DNA of 64,000 nt, taken from contig NZ_SLXS01000008.1 in NCBI RefSeq assembly GCF_004340785.1, positions 1 to 64,000 of the forward strand, read 5' to 3'. The notes under the pieces are model-generated. The model saw only the letters and a list, made by a program, of their open reading frames with translations, searched no databases and was not told where the DNA came from. This DNA is from Tumebacillus sp. BK434 (GTDB lineage Bacteria; Bacillota; Bacilli; Tumebacillales; Tumebacillaceae). A program made the position numbers and the translations under genes. This document shows, one piece after another, positions 55,540-64,000 of this stretch; the stretch's first letter is position 1; every line of letters starts with the position of its first letter.

Positions 55540-57114
55540 ATGGGAAACAAAATTACAAAAATTGTAACAGCGGCGGCCGTACTCGCAACGCTCGTCGCAC
55601 CGCAGGCTGCGCTGGCAGCAGCACCGGCACCGACTTTGAAAAATGACGGCGCCGCGAAAGCAGGCGACTGGTATGTGGGTGCAACGCCGCCGAACGTGGA
55701 CTACAACAAGCCGGTCATCCTGTTCGTGCAAGGTCTGCACTCGGACTACACGACTTGGTACAACTCGGACGGCTACTATGATGCCGCTTACAATGCAGGC
55801 TACCGCACGGCGTTTGTGCAGCTGCACGACGCGGACGGCACCGGGCGCAACATGTGGGACAACGGCTACCTGTTGTCCGGCCTGATCACGAAAGTGAAAA
55901 ACTACTACGGCGTTTCCAAGCTGAACCTCGTCGTCCACTCCAAAGGCGGGATCGACACGCAGACGGCGCTCGTTCACTACGGCGCTTATCCGTATGTCAA
56001 CGTGGTGCATCAGCTGTCGACGCCGAACCGCGGTTCGGAACTGGCCGACATGGCGTACAGCACCTGGACGTCCTGGCTGGCGTCGATCATGGGTCAGAAG
56101 GATGATGCGGTGTACTCGCTGCAGACGTCTTACATGTCCTACTTCCGCTCGGTGACAGACGGCCGTGCGGAAAACAACTACACCCGCACCTACATGTCGG
56201 GCGGTACGGGCGATGATGGCCTCTTCTCCTCGACGTTCTACTCCCGTGCCTTCCTGCCGGATGAAGATGACGGTGCGGTGGCGATCTACTCGGCGTTTGG
56301 CTTGCCGAACGGCTACTACGGCTTCACCGACAACGGATCGGAGCGCCTGTCGCACACCAAGATGCGCCAGGCTTCGAAGACTTGGTGGCAAGTGCGTCCG
56401 AAGCTGACCACGACCAACTACTACGGCGTGTCGGGCAGCGCGTTGGCAGCGACCACGACCTCGTACATGGCGAAAAAATCGGTGGATGAGAGCTCGACGA
56501 ACATCCTGCGCGGCGGCGCGGTCAACGGTCAGGCGATCGACACCTTCACGATGGAAAGCGGCACGAAAGCGGCGATCGACGTGATGACCTCCAAGTCGGC
56601 GACCCAAGTCAAGCTGGTCTCCCCGTCCGGCAAAGAGTACTTCCCGACCACCGGCAAGGCGCATCAGGATGATGCGGTCTTGTTTGCCGATGCGGTGCAC
56701 AACACCTTTGCGGTAAGCGGCGAAGCGGGCACGTGGTCGCTGGTGACCGAAGGCGACTCCGACGCCTACTTCATGCTGGCCGTAGTGGACGGCGGCACGA
56801 AAGCGGACGTGAAAGCGGCGAAGAAAGTGTTCAAGAAGGGCGAGAAAGTCGACCTGAACGTAGCACTCCAAGGCGGCAAAGCGGACAAGAAAGCGAAAAA
56901 AGCCAAGTTGAGCAAATCCGGCAAGCAGTCCGCGCAAGACGTGGCGCTGACCGTGAACAGCGACGGCACGCTGGCTTCCTCCTTCACCGCGCCGACCGAA
57001 CCGGGCGTGTACAACGTTTCGTTTGACGTGGATGGCGTCAATGCGAACGGCGAATCCTTCACCCGCTCGGTGAACTACAACTTCGCGGTGCTCGACGAGA
57101 ACGGCAAACTGTAA
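55540..57114 (+). CDS. Secreted lipase-like alpha/beta hydrolase
   Basis: 524 residues. Sec signal peptide ends at ALA26. The nucleophile elbow is VVHSKGG with S134; an oxyanion loop ILFVQGLHSDYTTW lies at about 60-73. HADGTGRN-like HDADG and LSTPNRGSE near the barrel, and DEDDGAVAIYSA (catalytic Asp candidate) and RLSHTKM (His candidate) later. The C-terminal third (about 340-524) is beta-rich, with KADVKAAKKVFKKGEKVDLNVAL, like an extracytoplasmic Ig-type domain. Lipid or ester substrate unknown. Confidence 0.78.
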   Translation: MGNKITKIVTAAAVLATLVAPQAALAAAPAPTLKNDGAAKAGDWYVGATPPNVDYNKPVILFVQGLHSDYTTWYNSDGYYDAAYNAGYRTAFVQLHDADGTGRNMWDNGYLLSGLITKVKNYYGVSKLNLVVHSKGGIDTQTALVHYGAYPYVNVVHQLSTPNRGSELADMAYSTWTSWLASIMGQKDDAVYSLQTSYMSYFRSVTDGRAENNYTRTYMSGGTGDDGLFSSTFYSRAFLPDEDDGAVAIYSAFGLPNGYYGFTDNGSERLSHTKMRQASKTWWQVRPKLTTTNYYGVSGSALAATTTSYMAKKSVDESSTNILRGGAVNGQAIDTFTMESGTKAAIDVMTSKSATQVKLVSPSGKEYFPTTGKAHQDDAVLFADAVHNTFAVSGEAGTWSLVTEGDSDAYFMLAVVDGGTKADVKAAKKVFKKGEKVDLNVALQGGKADKKAKKAKLSKSGKQSAQDVALTVNSDGTLASSFTAPTEPGVYNVSFDVDGVNANGESFTRSVNYNFAVLDENGKL

Positions 57115-57133
57115 GCTGGCATCATACGACTTG

Positions 57134-57166
57134 AAAAGGCGGCCTGAGCAGGTCGCCTTTTTTTGC
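57134..57166 (+). terminator. Terminator after the hydrolase gene
   Basis: AAAAGGCGGCCT / AGGTCGCCTTTT stem with one mismatch, then TTT. Confidence 0.85.
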
Positions 57167-57220
57167 TGTTTTGGGGTAGAATGTGCAGATGGAGGCGAAT
57201 TTGGAAAAGATGAACAACCC

Positions 57221-58336
57221 ATGAGAAAAGCGAAGATCGAAGAGATCGAACTGCTGCGCGCGCTCGCCTTTCTGGCGGTGGTGGTGCAGCATGCGATCGC
57301 CCATTACACGTTCGATCCGGGGATGACGCCGGCGGATGGCGTGGCGATCGGGCTGTTGCTGTTGGCGGTAAAATTTGCGGTGCCGCTGTTTGTGTTTATT
57401 ACGGGACTGGTGCTGTTTTATAACTATGACGGGCCGCTGCGCTACGGGGATTTTGTCTGGAAGCGATTTCGGGATATCATCGTGCCGTATCTGGTCTGGA
57501 CGGGGTTTTATTTCTTGATGTACCACGTCTGGAACCATCCGGACGTGTCGGCCGTGTGGGAGTTCGTGCGGCTGGCGGTGACGGGCAAGGCTTCGTATCA
57601 TCTGTGGTATGTGGTGATGATCTTTCAGTTCTACCTGCTCTTCCCGCTGCTGCGCCGGGCGTTTGTCTGGCTCCGGGGGCTGCTGAAGGCGCGCTGGCAG
57701 GTGTATGCTGTTCTGACCTTGTCGGCGGGGCTGTATGTGTATCTGATGACGCTGGTCTGGCCGCTGAACGTCCTGATGGAGGCGTGGAACGTGCCGGTGC
57801 TGACGCCGCTGTTTACGAAGTTTGCCGACCGCAATGCGCTGTATTTTGTGTACTACTTCGCGATGGGCGCGGTGACCGGGTTGGCGCTGACGCATTGGCG
57901 GGCGTTTTTGACCAAGTACCGGACGGCGATCTGGGCCGTCTTTGCCGGGATGTTTGCCTATTTTGCGTACCGGGTGATCGGGATGTATCAGTACGAGCCT
58001 GCGTTCCGCGTGAATTTTGACTACCTGTTCCTGCTCCGGCCGTGGATGGCCGTGTTTTTGATCGTGTCGATCCTGGCGTTGTACCTGCTGGCCATGCGAG
58101 TTGGCACAAGCAGATGGGCGGCTGTGATCGGGCGCTATTCGTTTGGCGCCTACCTGATGCACGCCTACGTGCTCCGCCAGACCTACTTCCTCACCGACGG
58201 CCTGCTGGCCGGATACAATGTCACCTTGCGCACCGTGATCGCGGCGCTGCTCTGTGCGGCGGTGTCCATTTTGGCCACCATGCTGCTCGCGAAAACACCG
58301 CTTGGAAAAGTGGTGGTGGGAGTAAGAGATAAGTAA
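57221..58336 (+). CDS. Acyltransferase family 3 membrane protein
   Basis: 371 residues, ten predicted membrane helices; IEEIELLRALAFLAVVVQHAI is the typical family start with the catalytic-type H near residue 24; KRFRDIIVPYLVW follows. O-acetylates or acylates extracellular polymers in the family; substrate unknown. No strong ribosome site near ATG 57221. Confidence 0.85.
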   Translation: MRKAKIEEIELLRALAFLAVVVQHAIAHYTFDPGMTPADGVAIGLLLLAVKFAVPLFVFITGLVLFYNYDGPLRYGDFVWKRFRDIIVPYLVWTGFYFLMYHVWNHPDVSAVWEFVRLAVTGKASYHLWYVVMIFQFYLLFPLLRRAFVWLRGLLKARWQVYAVLTLSAGLYVYLMTLVWPLNVLMEAWNVPVLTPLFTKFADRNALYFVYYFAMGAVTGLALTHWRAFLTKYRTAIWAVFAGMFAYFAYRVIGMYQYEPAFRVNFDYLFLLRPWMAVFLIVSILALYLLAMRVGTSRWAAVIGRYSFGAYLMHAYVLRQTYFLTDGLLAGYNVTLRTVIAALLCAAVSILATMLLAKTPLGKVVVGVRDK

Positions 58337-58362
58337 CGGCGACCTGAAGGGGTCGCCTTTTG
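58337..58362. terminator. Terminator between convergent genes
   Basis: GGCGACC / GGTCGCC stem followed by TTTT; close to the end of the anti-sigma gene. Confidence 0.7.
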
Positions 58363-58368
58363 TATTCT

Positions 58369-59400
58369 TTAAGGCACATCCACCGTGACGCCGAGGACGG
58401 ACGCTTTCAGGTAAGAGGCGCCTTGCAGCTGCTGCAAAGCTTCGGCGGTGCCGGTGACGACAACGCCGAGGATTTTGACATCGGCAGGCGTCGGCTTTAC
58501 TTTGTCGCCGCGGAGGTAGTTGTAGATGCGCGCGAATTCGTCATGGTGCATCTTGTTGATCGACAGCCCGCGCTCTACCGCTTGCAGGAAACTCTCTTCT
58601 GTTTGGCCGGAGCGGGCGTCGAACCCATACACGGAGCGGGCCTGTTCAGGAGAATCGGTACGCACCGTCTGCGGGACTTTGAAGACGCTGCCGTCCGGGC
58701 GTTTGACGTTGACTTCGATCTCGTGCGGAAGGAGTGCCGTTTTGTCGTAGTAGGCGTCGACCCAGTACCACTGCGGATGCACGCCTGCGGGGAGCATTTT
58801 TTCGATCTCCGCGGACGAATAGGGCTTGTCGAACGACAAGGCCAACTCGGCCGCCTGGCCTTCCATGTGGGCGAGCAATGGCAGGTCGTCTGCGTATTCT
58901 TTGTAGGACAGAAACGGCAGGAAAAACTCCAGTTCGCGCTGAAACGTCTGCGGATTGTAGGTGGCGTTGATCTCCGACTGGCCTTCTTCCAGCGTGATCG
59001 AACCCGCCCGATTCAACTGCTGGAACGAACCCCAGAGCGAGTACTCATAGATCTGCGTCTCCCAGCGCACCGGGATGCCTTCGATGATTTTGTAGGTCTG
59101 CACGGAGAGCCCGTTGTGCAAAAGTCCGGCATTGACCGGAGCGGGGGACTGCAGCAAATGCTCCACGTTGGGCTGGGTGATCGCCGTGATCGTCTCCAGA
59201 TCAAAAAAGGTGCGGTCGCGGTTGTAGGAGTCGAGCTGGACGTAACCGAAAAAGCCGCCCACCACCATCAACAACGTGACACCTGCCGAAATCATCGCCG
59301 TGCGCAGCGTGTTTTTCCGCTTCGCTTTTTTCAGCAGACCGGACATGGCTCTGTCGTCGAGATCGTCGAGATCGAAAGCGTATTCTTCATGTTCGTTCAT
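58369..59400 (-). CDS. Anti-sigma factor (Sigma_reg_N/Sigma_reg_C type)
   Basis: 343 residues. Cytosolic N-terminal part (1-30) with KKAKRKNTLRTAM, one membrane helix (about 34-52), and a large extracytoplasmic domain. It resembles the regulators of SigM-like ECF factors (YhdL type). Its start overlaps the end of the sigma gene by 14 bases, so the two are translationally coupled. Confidence 0.75.
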   Translation of the reverse strand: MNEHEEYAFDLDDLDDRAMSGLLKKAKRKNTLRTAMISAGVTLLMVVGGFFGYVQLDSYNRDRTFFDLETITAITQPNVEHLLQSPAPVNAGLLHNGLSVQTYKIIEGIPVRWETQIYEYSLWGSFQQLNRAGSITLEEGQSEINATYNPQTFQRELEFFLPFLSYKEYADDLPLLAHMEGQAAELALSFDKPYSSAEIEKMLPAGVHPQWYWVDAYYDKTALLPHEIEVNVKRPDGSVFKVPQTVRTDSPEQARSVYGFDARSGQTEESFLQAVERGLSINKMHHDEFARIYNYLRGDKVKPTPADVKILGVVVTGTAEALQQLQGASYLKASVLGVTVDVP

Positions 59401-59890
59401 GGTTCAACCTCCCGTATGCTTCCCGGAAACGATTCCTCGCCCGGAACATTGAGACTTTGACGTTTTCTTCCTTGAGGCCGAGCACGGTGGCAATCTCGCG
59501 GTGGGACAGTCCGTATTCGTATTTGAGCAAGAGCATATGGCTGTAGGCGGGGTGTAAGCTGTCAAAGACGCTTTGGATTTCGTCCTGCAGTTCACGGGTC
59601 AGCACCGCGTCGTCCAGCGTCTGTTGCGTGATCAAGGAGACCGACTCCAAGGGCAGCTCGCCGCGCCGCTTTTTCTTGCGCAGGTGGTCGATGTGGGTGT
59701 TGAAGGCCACGCGAAACAGCCAGGGCGTGAACTTGTCGACGGCGATGTCGTCGAGCACCTGCAGGGCTTTGACCAGCGTTTCCTGCACGATGTCCTCGGC
59801 GTCCACCCGGCTCACTCCCAGCTTCATCAGATAGCGGAAGATCATCTTGCCCTTGTCGATGAGCAATTGATCCAGATCATCATAATCCAC
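59387..59890 (-). CDS. ECF sigma factor
   Basis: 167 residues. Sigma2 region with LGVSRVDAEDIVQETLVKALQVLDDI and PWLFRVAFNTHIDHLRKKKRR; sigma4 region with LLLKYEYGLSHREIATVLGLKEENVKVSMFRARNRFRE. GTG at 59890 is chosen (AAAGGAG seven bases upstream); the longer frame runs over the promoter. It is probably membrane-stress responsive, held by the anti-sigma gene downstream. Confidence 0.88.
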   Translation of the reverse strand: MDYDDLDQLLIDKGKMIFRYLMKLGVSRVDAEDIVQETLVKALQVLDDIAVDKFTPWLFRVAFNTHIDHLRKKKRRGELPLESVSLITQQTLDDAVLTRELQDEIQSVFDSLHPAYSHMLLLKYEYGLSHREIATVLGLKEENVKVSMFRARNRFREAYGRLNHERT

Positions 59891-59925
59891 ACCTTTTCTC
59901 CTTTCCGGCGCTTCTCTATCTAGAA

Positions 59926-59950
59926 CACGTCTGTGCATCCAAAAGGTAAC
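59926..59950 (-). promoter_or_regulatory. Weak ECF-type autoregulatory promoter candidate
   Basis: Minus strand TGTTAC, 15 bases, CGTG. Similar to the TGAAAC-N16-CGTC consensus but imperfect in both boxes and spacing. Confidence 0.25.
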
Positions 59951-60026
59951 ACACCATGCTATAATAATATTCAAAACTATTACGGAAGACGAAATAATCC
60001 AGCAGCTGGATAGGAGACGAAGGATC

Positions 60027-60959
60027 ATGGGAGAGCAAAAGGGAAGTCCGCGCGGCATCTATCTGCTGCTGTTGCTGGTGCCGCTGTTTTGGGGCGGGGC
60101 GTTTGGGTCGGGGAAGCATGTGTTGACGGAGATTCCGCCGTTTCTGACGGCGACGCTGCGCTTTGGGCTGGCCGGGCTGATCTTGGCGGTGTGGCTGACG
60201 TATAAAAAGGGCTGGGATTTCAAACTGCTCAAGGAGCGCTGGAAAGGGCTCCTGCTGCTGTCGCTGACAGGGATCTTGGGCTATAATGCATTTTTCTTTC
60301 TGGGCTTGCAGTTCACGTCGGCCGCCAACGGTTCGCTGGTCGTGGCGATGAACCCGGTGTCGACGACGCTGGCGGCGGTGATCTTTCTCGGCGAGGCGTG
60401 GAGCAGACGGCTGGGCGTCGGGATGGCATTGTCATTGATCGGGCTGCTCGTCGTGATCACCGGCGGGTCTTGGGAGACGATCCGCACGATGTCGTTTAAC
60501 AGCGGAGACATCATGCTGCTCGGCGCGGTGGCGAGCTGGTCGATCTACTCGGCGGCCGGCAAAGTGATCATGAAAGGCATGTCGTCCTTGTTTGTGACCA
60601 CCGTGACGATGATTGTCGGCACCGTCGGGCTGTTCATCGGGTCGCTGTTCGAAGGCGGCTGGGGGCAAGTGTCCGGGCTGTCTTTGCAGTCGGTGGCGGA
60701 GCTGGTGTACATGGCGGTGTTTGCATCGGTGATCGCCTTTGTGATCTGGAACATCGGCATCCAGCGCATCGGAGCCTCGAAGACGAGCGCCTATGTCAAC
60801 CTTGTGCCGATCTGCGCGACGACGATCGCCGTCCTCCTGTACGGGGAGCAGGTGACATGGGCGCATGCGGCAGGTGTGGTGCTGACCGTCTCGGGCGTTT
60901 TGATCACCACCTCCTCGCCGGCACAACGAAAACATGCGTCCGTGCGTGAAAATGTGTAA
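60027..60959 (+). CDS. EamA/DMT-family transporter
   Basis: 310 residues, ten membrane helices in two EamA repeats (PPFLTATLRFGLAGL, GYNAFFFLGLQFTSAANGSLV, and ASVIAFVIWNIGIQRIGASKTSAYVNLVPICA). AGGAGACGAAGGA precedes the ATG. Substrate unknown. Confidence 0.88.
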   Translation: MGEQKGSPRGIYLLLLLVPLFWGGAFGSGKHVLTEIPPFLTATLRFGLAGLILAVWLTYKKGWDFKLLKERWKGLLLLSLTGILGYNAFFFLGLQFTSAANGSLVVAMNPVSTTLAAVIFLGEAWSRRLGVGMALSLIGLLVVITGGSWETIRTMSFNSGDIMLLGAVASWSIYSAAGKVIMKGMSSLFVTTVTMIVGTVGLFIGSLFEGGWGQVSGLSLQSVAELVYMAVFASVIAFVIWNIGIQRIGASKTSAYVNLVPICATTIAVLLYGEQVTWAHAAGVVLTVSGVLITTSSPAQRKHASVRENV

Positions 60960-61127
60960 ATTGTGGCGGGAGTTGGTTATGATAAGCGATGAACCGTTTC
61001 CTTCACAGACTCATATCCTATATAATAATGTTGCAATCTGTAATTGAGCGTGATTGGCAACGGTTTACAAGAGATTTGAGCAAGCGAACCCGGAAGGGGT
61101 TCGTATCTAGGATGGTGCAACTGTTTC

Positions 61128-62060
61128 ATGAAGTTTTCGGAGACGATCGCCAAAATGAAAGGCGGGCAGAATCTCGTGCTCTGCCATGACCAGGCCGACA
61201 GCGACGCCGTCGGGGCGGCCTATGCTTTGTCGCGCTTCATCGGCGCCGAGATCGGCGTCCCGCAAGCGGTGGCGACGCATACGCACAAATTGCTTGAGGA
61301 GTTGCAGATCAACATCCTCATCGGCCCGGACCCGGGCAAGTATGAGAACGTCGTGGTCGTCGATGCGGCCGCAGCGGTGCAGCTCGGGAAGTCGATGCCA
61401 GAGCGCTTCTGGTTCATCGACCACCACCCGATCAACACGCTGCAGGAGCTGGCGCAGGGCGGCTTGTACGACCCGGTTTCTTCGACCTGCCAGCTGATCT
61501 ACCGCCTGCTGCGGGAGCTGAACGCCCCGTTCGACCGCGCGATCGGCATGGCGCTGGCGGCAGGGATCATGACCGACACGATCAACTTTCACAAAGGCGA
61601 CCCGGAAGCATTTCGCGCGTTTGGCGAGATTCTGGAGCTGTGCGGGCTGACCTACGAAGAGGTGCAGCGCCTGTACATCGTCGACGAGCGCAACGACCGC
61701 GGCGCGATCTGCCAAGCTGCGCTCGATGCCAAAAAATACACGTTTGGCGGCTATCACGTCCTCGTGACGCGGATCGACGCCAACATCCCGACTTTTGCCG
61801 CCCGCGCCTTGTTTGATCTGGGCGCCGACGTCTCGGTGGTCGGGTTTGCCAAAGGCGCTGAGGTGGAGATCCGCATGTACCTCCGCCAAGAGCTCGCCGA
61901 AAAGCACCACCTCGACGCCGCCGAACTGTTCCGCACCATGCCCGGCATGAACCAAGGCACCGCCTGGGGCTACGCGCTGTTCGGCGGGTACCGGGCAAAA
62001 GGCGAGTTGGACGTGCTGCTGAAGAATATTGTAAAGCGGTTTGAAGAGTTGCTTGGTTAA
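61128..62060 (+). CDS. DHH-family phosphoesterase (NrnA-like)
   Basis: 310 residues. DHH part: LVLCHDQADSDAVGAAYAL (a variant of HxNxDxDA), VVVVDAAAA and WFIDHHPIN. DHHA1 part: GADVSVVGFAKGAEVEIRMYLR with an RxxxxD-like end. The first His-x-Asn motif is altered (CHDQAD). Could degrade nano-RNA or cyclic dinucleotides. A GAACCC/GGGTTC inverted repeat without a T run lies at 61084-61101 upstream. Confidence 0.8.
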   Translation: MKFSETIAKMKGGQNLVLCHDQADSDAVGAAYALSRFIGAEIGVPQAVATHTHKLLEELQINILIGPDPGKYENVVVVDAAAAVQLGKSMPERFWFIDHHPINTLQELAQGGLYDPVSSTCQLIYRLLRELNAPFDRAIGMALAAGIMTDTINFHKGDPEAFRAFGEILELCGLTYEEVQRLYIVDERNDRGAICQAALDAKKYTFGGYHVLVTRIDANIPTFAARALFDLGADVSVVGFAKGAEVEIRMYLRQELAEKHHLDAAELFRTMPGMNQGTAWGYALFGGYRAKGELDVLLKNIVKRFEELLG

Positions 62061-62066
62061 ATCGAA

Positions 62067-62096
62067 GAAGACCTGTCCAAGGACAGGTCTTTTTTA
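62067..62096 (+). terminator. Terminator after the DHH gene
   Basis: AAGACCTGTCC / GGACAGGTCTT stem with a two-base loop, then TTTTTT. Confidence 0.88.
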
Positions 62097-62145
62097 TATA
62101 CTAATTATGCAGTAACTTCAAGTTCCTTACAAAAGGGGAAGTTTC

Positions 62146-64000
62146 ATGAAGCTGACTATCGACCACTCGAAACTGATCGACGCACCGCTGGATGCGGCGC
62201 AACAAGAGCCAAGCCCGATTCTCTATAATGATTTGAAAGCGGACATCGAAAGGCTCGCCTACGACCTTTTGAAAGGTCCAACAGCTTCGTATCTGATCTC
62301 CGGTTATCGCGGCGCAGGCAAATCTTCTTTTACAAACGCCGTGCAGGAACGAGTAATGAGCTCAGTAACTGACCGATGCCTGGTCTTCGTTCCTGTCAAC
62401 ATCATGCGAAAAGACGACAAGTGGCTGCGCACGATCATACGCAATACAGTGTCGGAAATCGATAAGAACAAAACTGTCAAGCAGAAGATCCCGGTCTGGA
62501 TATGGGAAAATATGAAATTGTTGTTTGAGCGTACATTTCATGATGTTACCGACTCTTCCAAATTGGGTTCCGCGATGGAGAACGCGACAAGTGTTGATTT
62601 GGAGTTGGATCTCACAAAAATTGGGCAATTGGTGACGGTGTTCAGTGTTTGGGCTGGCCTTTCTTTGGCAACTCCTTTGACGATCGAAATGGTTACGAAC
62701 AGCACGAATCCCTGGCTGCAGTTTTTATCGCCGTTTGCCATCTTGTTATTTGGAGTGTACGGGATGTTGAAGACCGCGACGCTCAAAAATTCCACGAAAC
62801 GTACCTTGAGCAAATCGAAAAGTCGTGATATCAAGTCCCTCTACGATGACGAGATCGCCGAATACCGCTTGCACGAAATGCAGCGGGAACTGCAGAAGAG
62901 AGGGATTGAACTGGTTTATGTCTTTGATGAGTTCGATAAGATTAATGACGGGGATGTGAAAGATGTTCTTTCGATTCTGAAACCGTTTATGCTATCGGGC
63001 AAGGCCAGCTATCTGATTTTGAGCGGGCAGCAATTGTTTTACAGATTTCACAACTCGGCGATGGAAGACGATCCGATCGTGGCGACATTGTTCTCCAAGT
63101 CCTATCATGTACCGTTGCATTCTCCGGAGACGTTCCGCGCTTTTTTTGAGAATCTCGTCGTCAACCAAGATGGCGTGTTGTCTGAGGCGGCTATGCAGTA
63201 TGTAGATGCGAAGATCTTGGCTTCAAATCGTTCGTTGCGCAAATTTATCAATCTAATCCGTCAGGATCTTGAATGGGAAGGCGAGAAGGCGGTGATTCGG
63301 CTGGAGCCTGCGTCGGAGCAGCCCATACAATCGTGGCGTTTCCGTGCTCGGGTGCTCGCTTCGATCGAGAGCATTGTAGAGACGATGCTCCAAATATTCC
63401 CGGAAAAGCGCGCGGTCAACGATTTTTATATCTCACAGCTCTATATTTGGGTGCAGCGCATGTTTTCTTTTGATACAAAGCCTTTTAGCAAAGAGAGCAT
63501 CTATGATTACGTGCGTGATTACGCGGATAGTGTCACTCCGAACGGGAGCAGGGAGTATCTAAATTTCCTCTGCAGCAACTTATTAGAGCATCTGATCTCA
63601 GAAAGGCTGCTGGTTGAGAGGGAGGAACCCAATAAGTATCATTGGAATCAGGCATTTGACTCATTTAGTGAGCAAATACAGGATGTAGAGTTGCAAGAAA
63701 TGCCTGTTCATGTGGCTGCAGAAGCGGATACGTTTTATAAGCGCTTTCATGAACTCGATTCTTTTTGCTTTCGTCAGCTAGACTGTGGAGTTTCCCAGGC
63801 GATGTCGCATGGTGTGTTTTCAGAAAATGAACGATCTATGTTGCACAAGGTCTTAGCAATCAAAAGCGCTTTGGATACGTCTTCCCGTCCCGTCAGTACT
63901 GAGGAATTAAAATATGAAGGGATATTTGCGATTAACCGTTTGATCGGGAAATTGGCGGAACTTATGGCTGAACATCATTTGCGCAAGGTTCTAAATCCAA
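62146..64000 (+). CDS. KAP-type P-loop NTPase, partial (3' end outside window)
   Basis: Open from ATG 62146 to the window edge (618 codons visible). Walker A G53-YRGAGK-S60; two membrane helices (about 166-183 and 190-208) between Walker A and Walker B; Walker B D261-E262 in VYVFDEFDKI. Insertion of membrane helices between these motifs is the mark of KAP NTPases. Two later helical regions follow (ILSGQQLF, FRAFFENLVV). GGGGAAG precedes the ATG. KAP NTPases occur in some defence systems, but no accessory gene is visible here. Confidence 0.8.
   Translation, partial: MKLTIDHSKLIDAPLDAAQQEPSPILYNDLKADIERLAYDLLKGPTASYLISGYRGAGKSSFTNAVQERVMSSVTDRCLVFVPVNIMRKDDKWLRTIIRNTVSEIDKNKTVKQKIPVWIWENMKLLFERTFHDVTDSSKLGSAMENATSVDLELDLTKIGQLVTVFSVWAGLSLATPLTIEMVTNSTNPWLQFLSPFAILLFGVYGMLKTATLKNSTKRTLSKSKSRDIKSLYDDEIAEYRLHEMQRELQKRGIELVYVFDEFDKINDGDVKDVLSILKPFMLSGKASYLILSGQQLFYRFHNSAMEDDPIVATLFSKSYHVPLHSPETFRAFFENLVVNQDGVLSEAAMQYVDAKILASNRSLRKFINLIRQDLEWEGEKAVIRLEPASEQPIQSWRFRARVLASIESIVETMLQIFPEKRAVNDFYISQLYIWVQRMFSFDTKPFSKESIYDYVRDYADSVTPNGSREYLNFLCSNLLEHLISERLLVEREEPNKYHWNQAFDSFSEQIQDVELQEMPVHVAAEADTFYKRFHELDSFCFRQLDCGVSQAMSHGVFSENERSMLHKVLAIKSALDTSSRPVSTEELKYEGIFAINRLIGKLAELMAEHHLRKVLNP

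Noticed and set aside
61084-61106. Terminator or attenuator before the DHH gene
   Set aside because: The GAACCC/GGGTTC repeat is short and has no T run after it, and no alternative hairpin is visible.

Overview
The window looks like the chromosome of a high-GC, endospore-forming Bacillota. Gene content and order fit an Alicyclobacillaceae/Tumebacillus-like organism; that placement is inferred, because no marker was searched. Sporulation and transition-state genes (bofA, csfB, abrB, a PAS-type sporulation-like kinase) and Bacillus-type large SRP RNA are present. The backbone follows the well-known Bacillus subtilis order from rrnO to ksgA: 5S rRNA, yaaC, guaB, dacA, pdxST, dck/dgk, tRNAs, tadA, scr, dnaX, yaaK, recR, yaaL, bofA, csfB, (yaaO) tmk, darA, yaaR, holB, ricT, yabA, yabB, rsmI, abrB, metG, tatD, rnmV, rsmA.

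Layout. 1-1800: end of a 5S rRNA gene and a divergent pair of degenerate isoprenoid-enzyme-like genes. 1830-17330: housekeeping backbone (GMP and PLP synthesis, cell-wall carboxypeptidase, a single-domain GH15 glucosidase, a DUF5667 surface protein with an 18-bp tandem repeat, deoxynucleoside kinases, three tRNAs, tadA, SRP RNA, a sensor kinase, dnaX-yaaK-recR). 17492-28525: an accessory island between recR and yaaL, two genes adjacent in B. subtilis. It holds a 2434-residue secreted RHS/YD-repeat polymorphic toxin with a HINT autoprocessing domain and a SitA-like HH-motif C-terminal toxin, its double-CXXCG immunity gene, a decayed IS3 element, and a graveyard of displaced immunity genes, an RHS-core relic and a toxin-tip relic. 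28598-36939: backbone resumes.

36981-46332: a second insertion, between yabA and yabB. It has an MFS transporter, a membrane sensor without an output domain coupled to a TPR protein, and a CstR-type persulfide/sulfide detoxification cluster. The cluster encodes a TusA-rhodanese fusion, a membrane rhodanese, a TSUP exporter, a rhodanese-persulfide dioxygenase fusion, a methyltransferase, TusA, DUF302, DsrE and CstR. Six near-identical 16-bp palindromes of the form ATACCC-N4-GGGTAT lie in its promoters, so it is probably a single persulfide-responsive regulon.

46438-55300: backbone again (yabB-rsmI, abrB, a Met T-box plus metG, tatD, an RodA-type SEDS protein, rnmV-rsmA, a YkuK-like protein). 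55540-62060: a secreted lipase-like hydrolase, an acyltransferase, an ECF sigma/anti-sigma pair, an EamA transporter and a DHH phosphoesterase. The window ends inside a large KAP-type P-loop NTPase gene, a possible defence gene.
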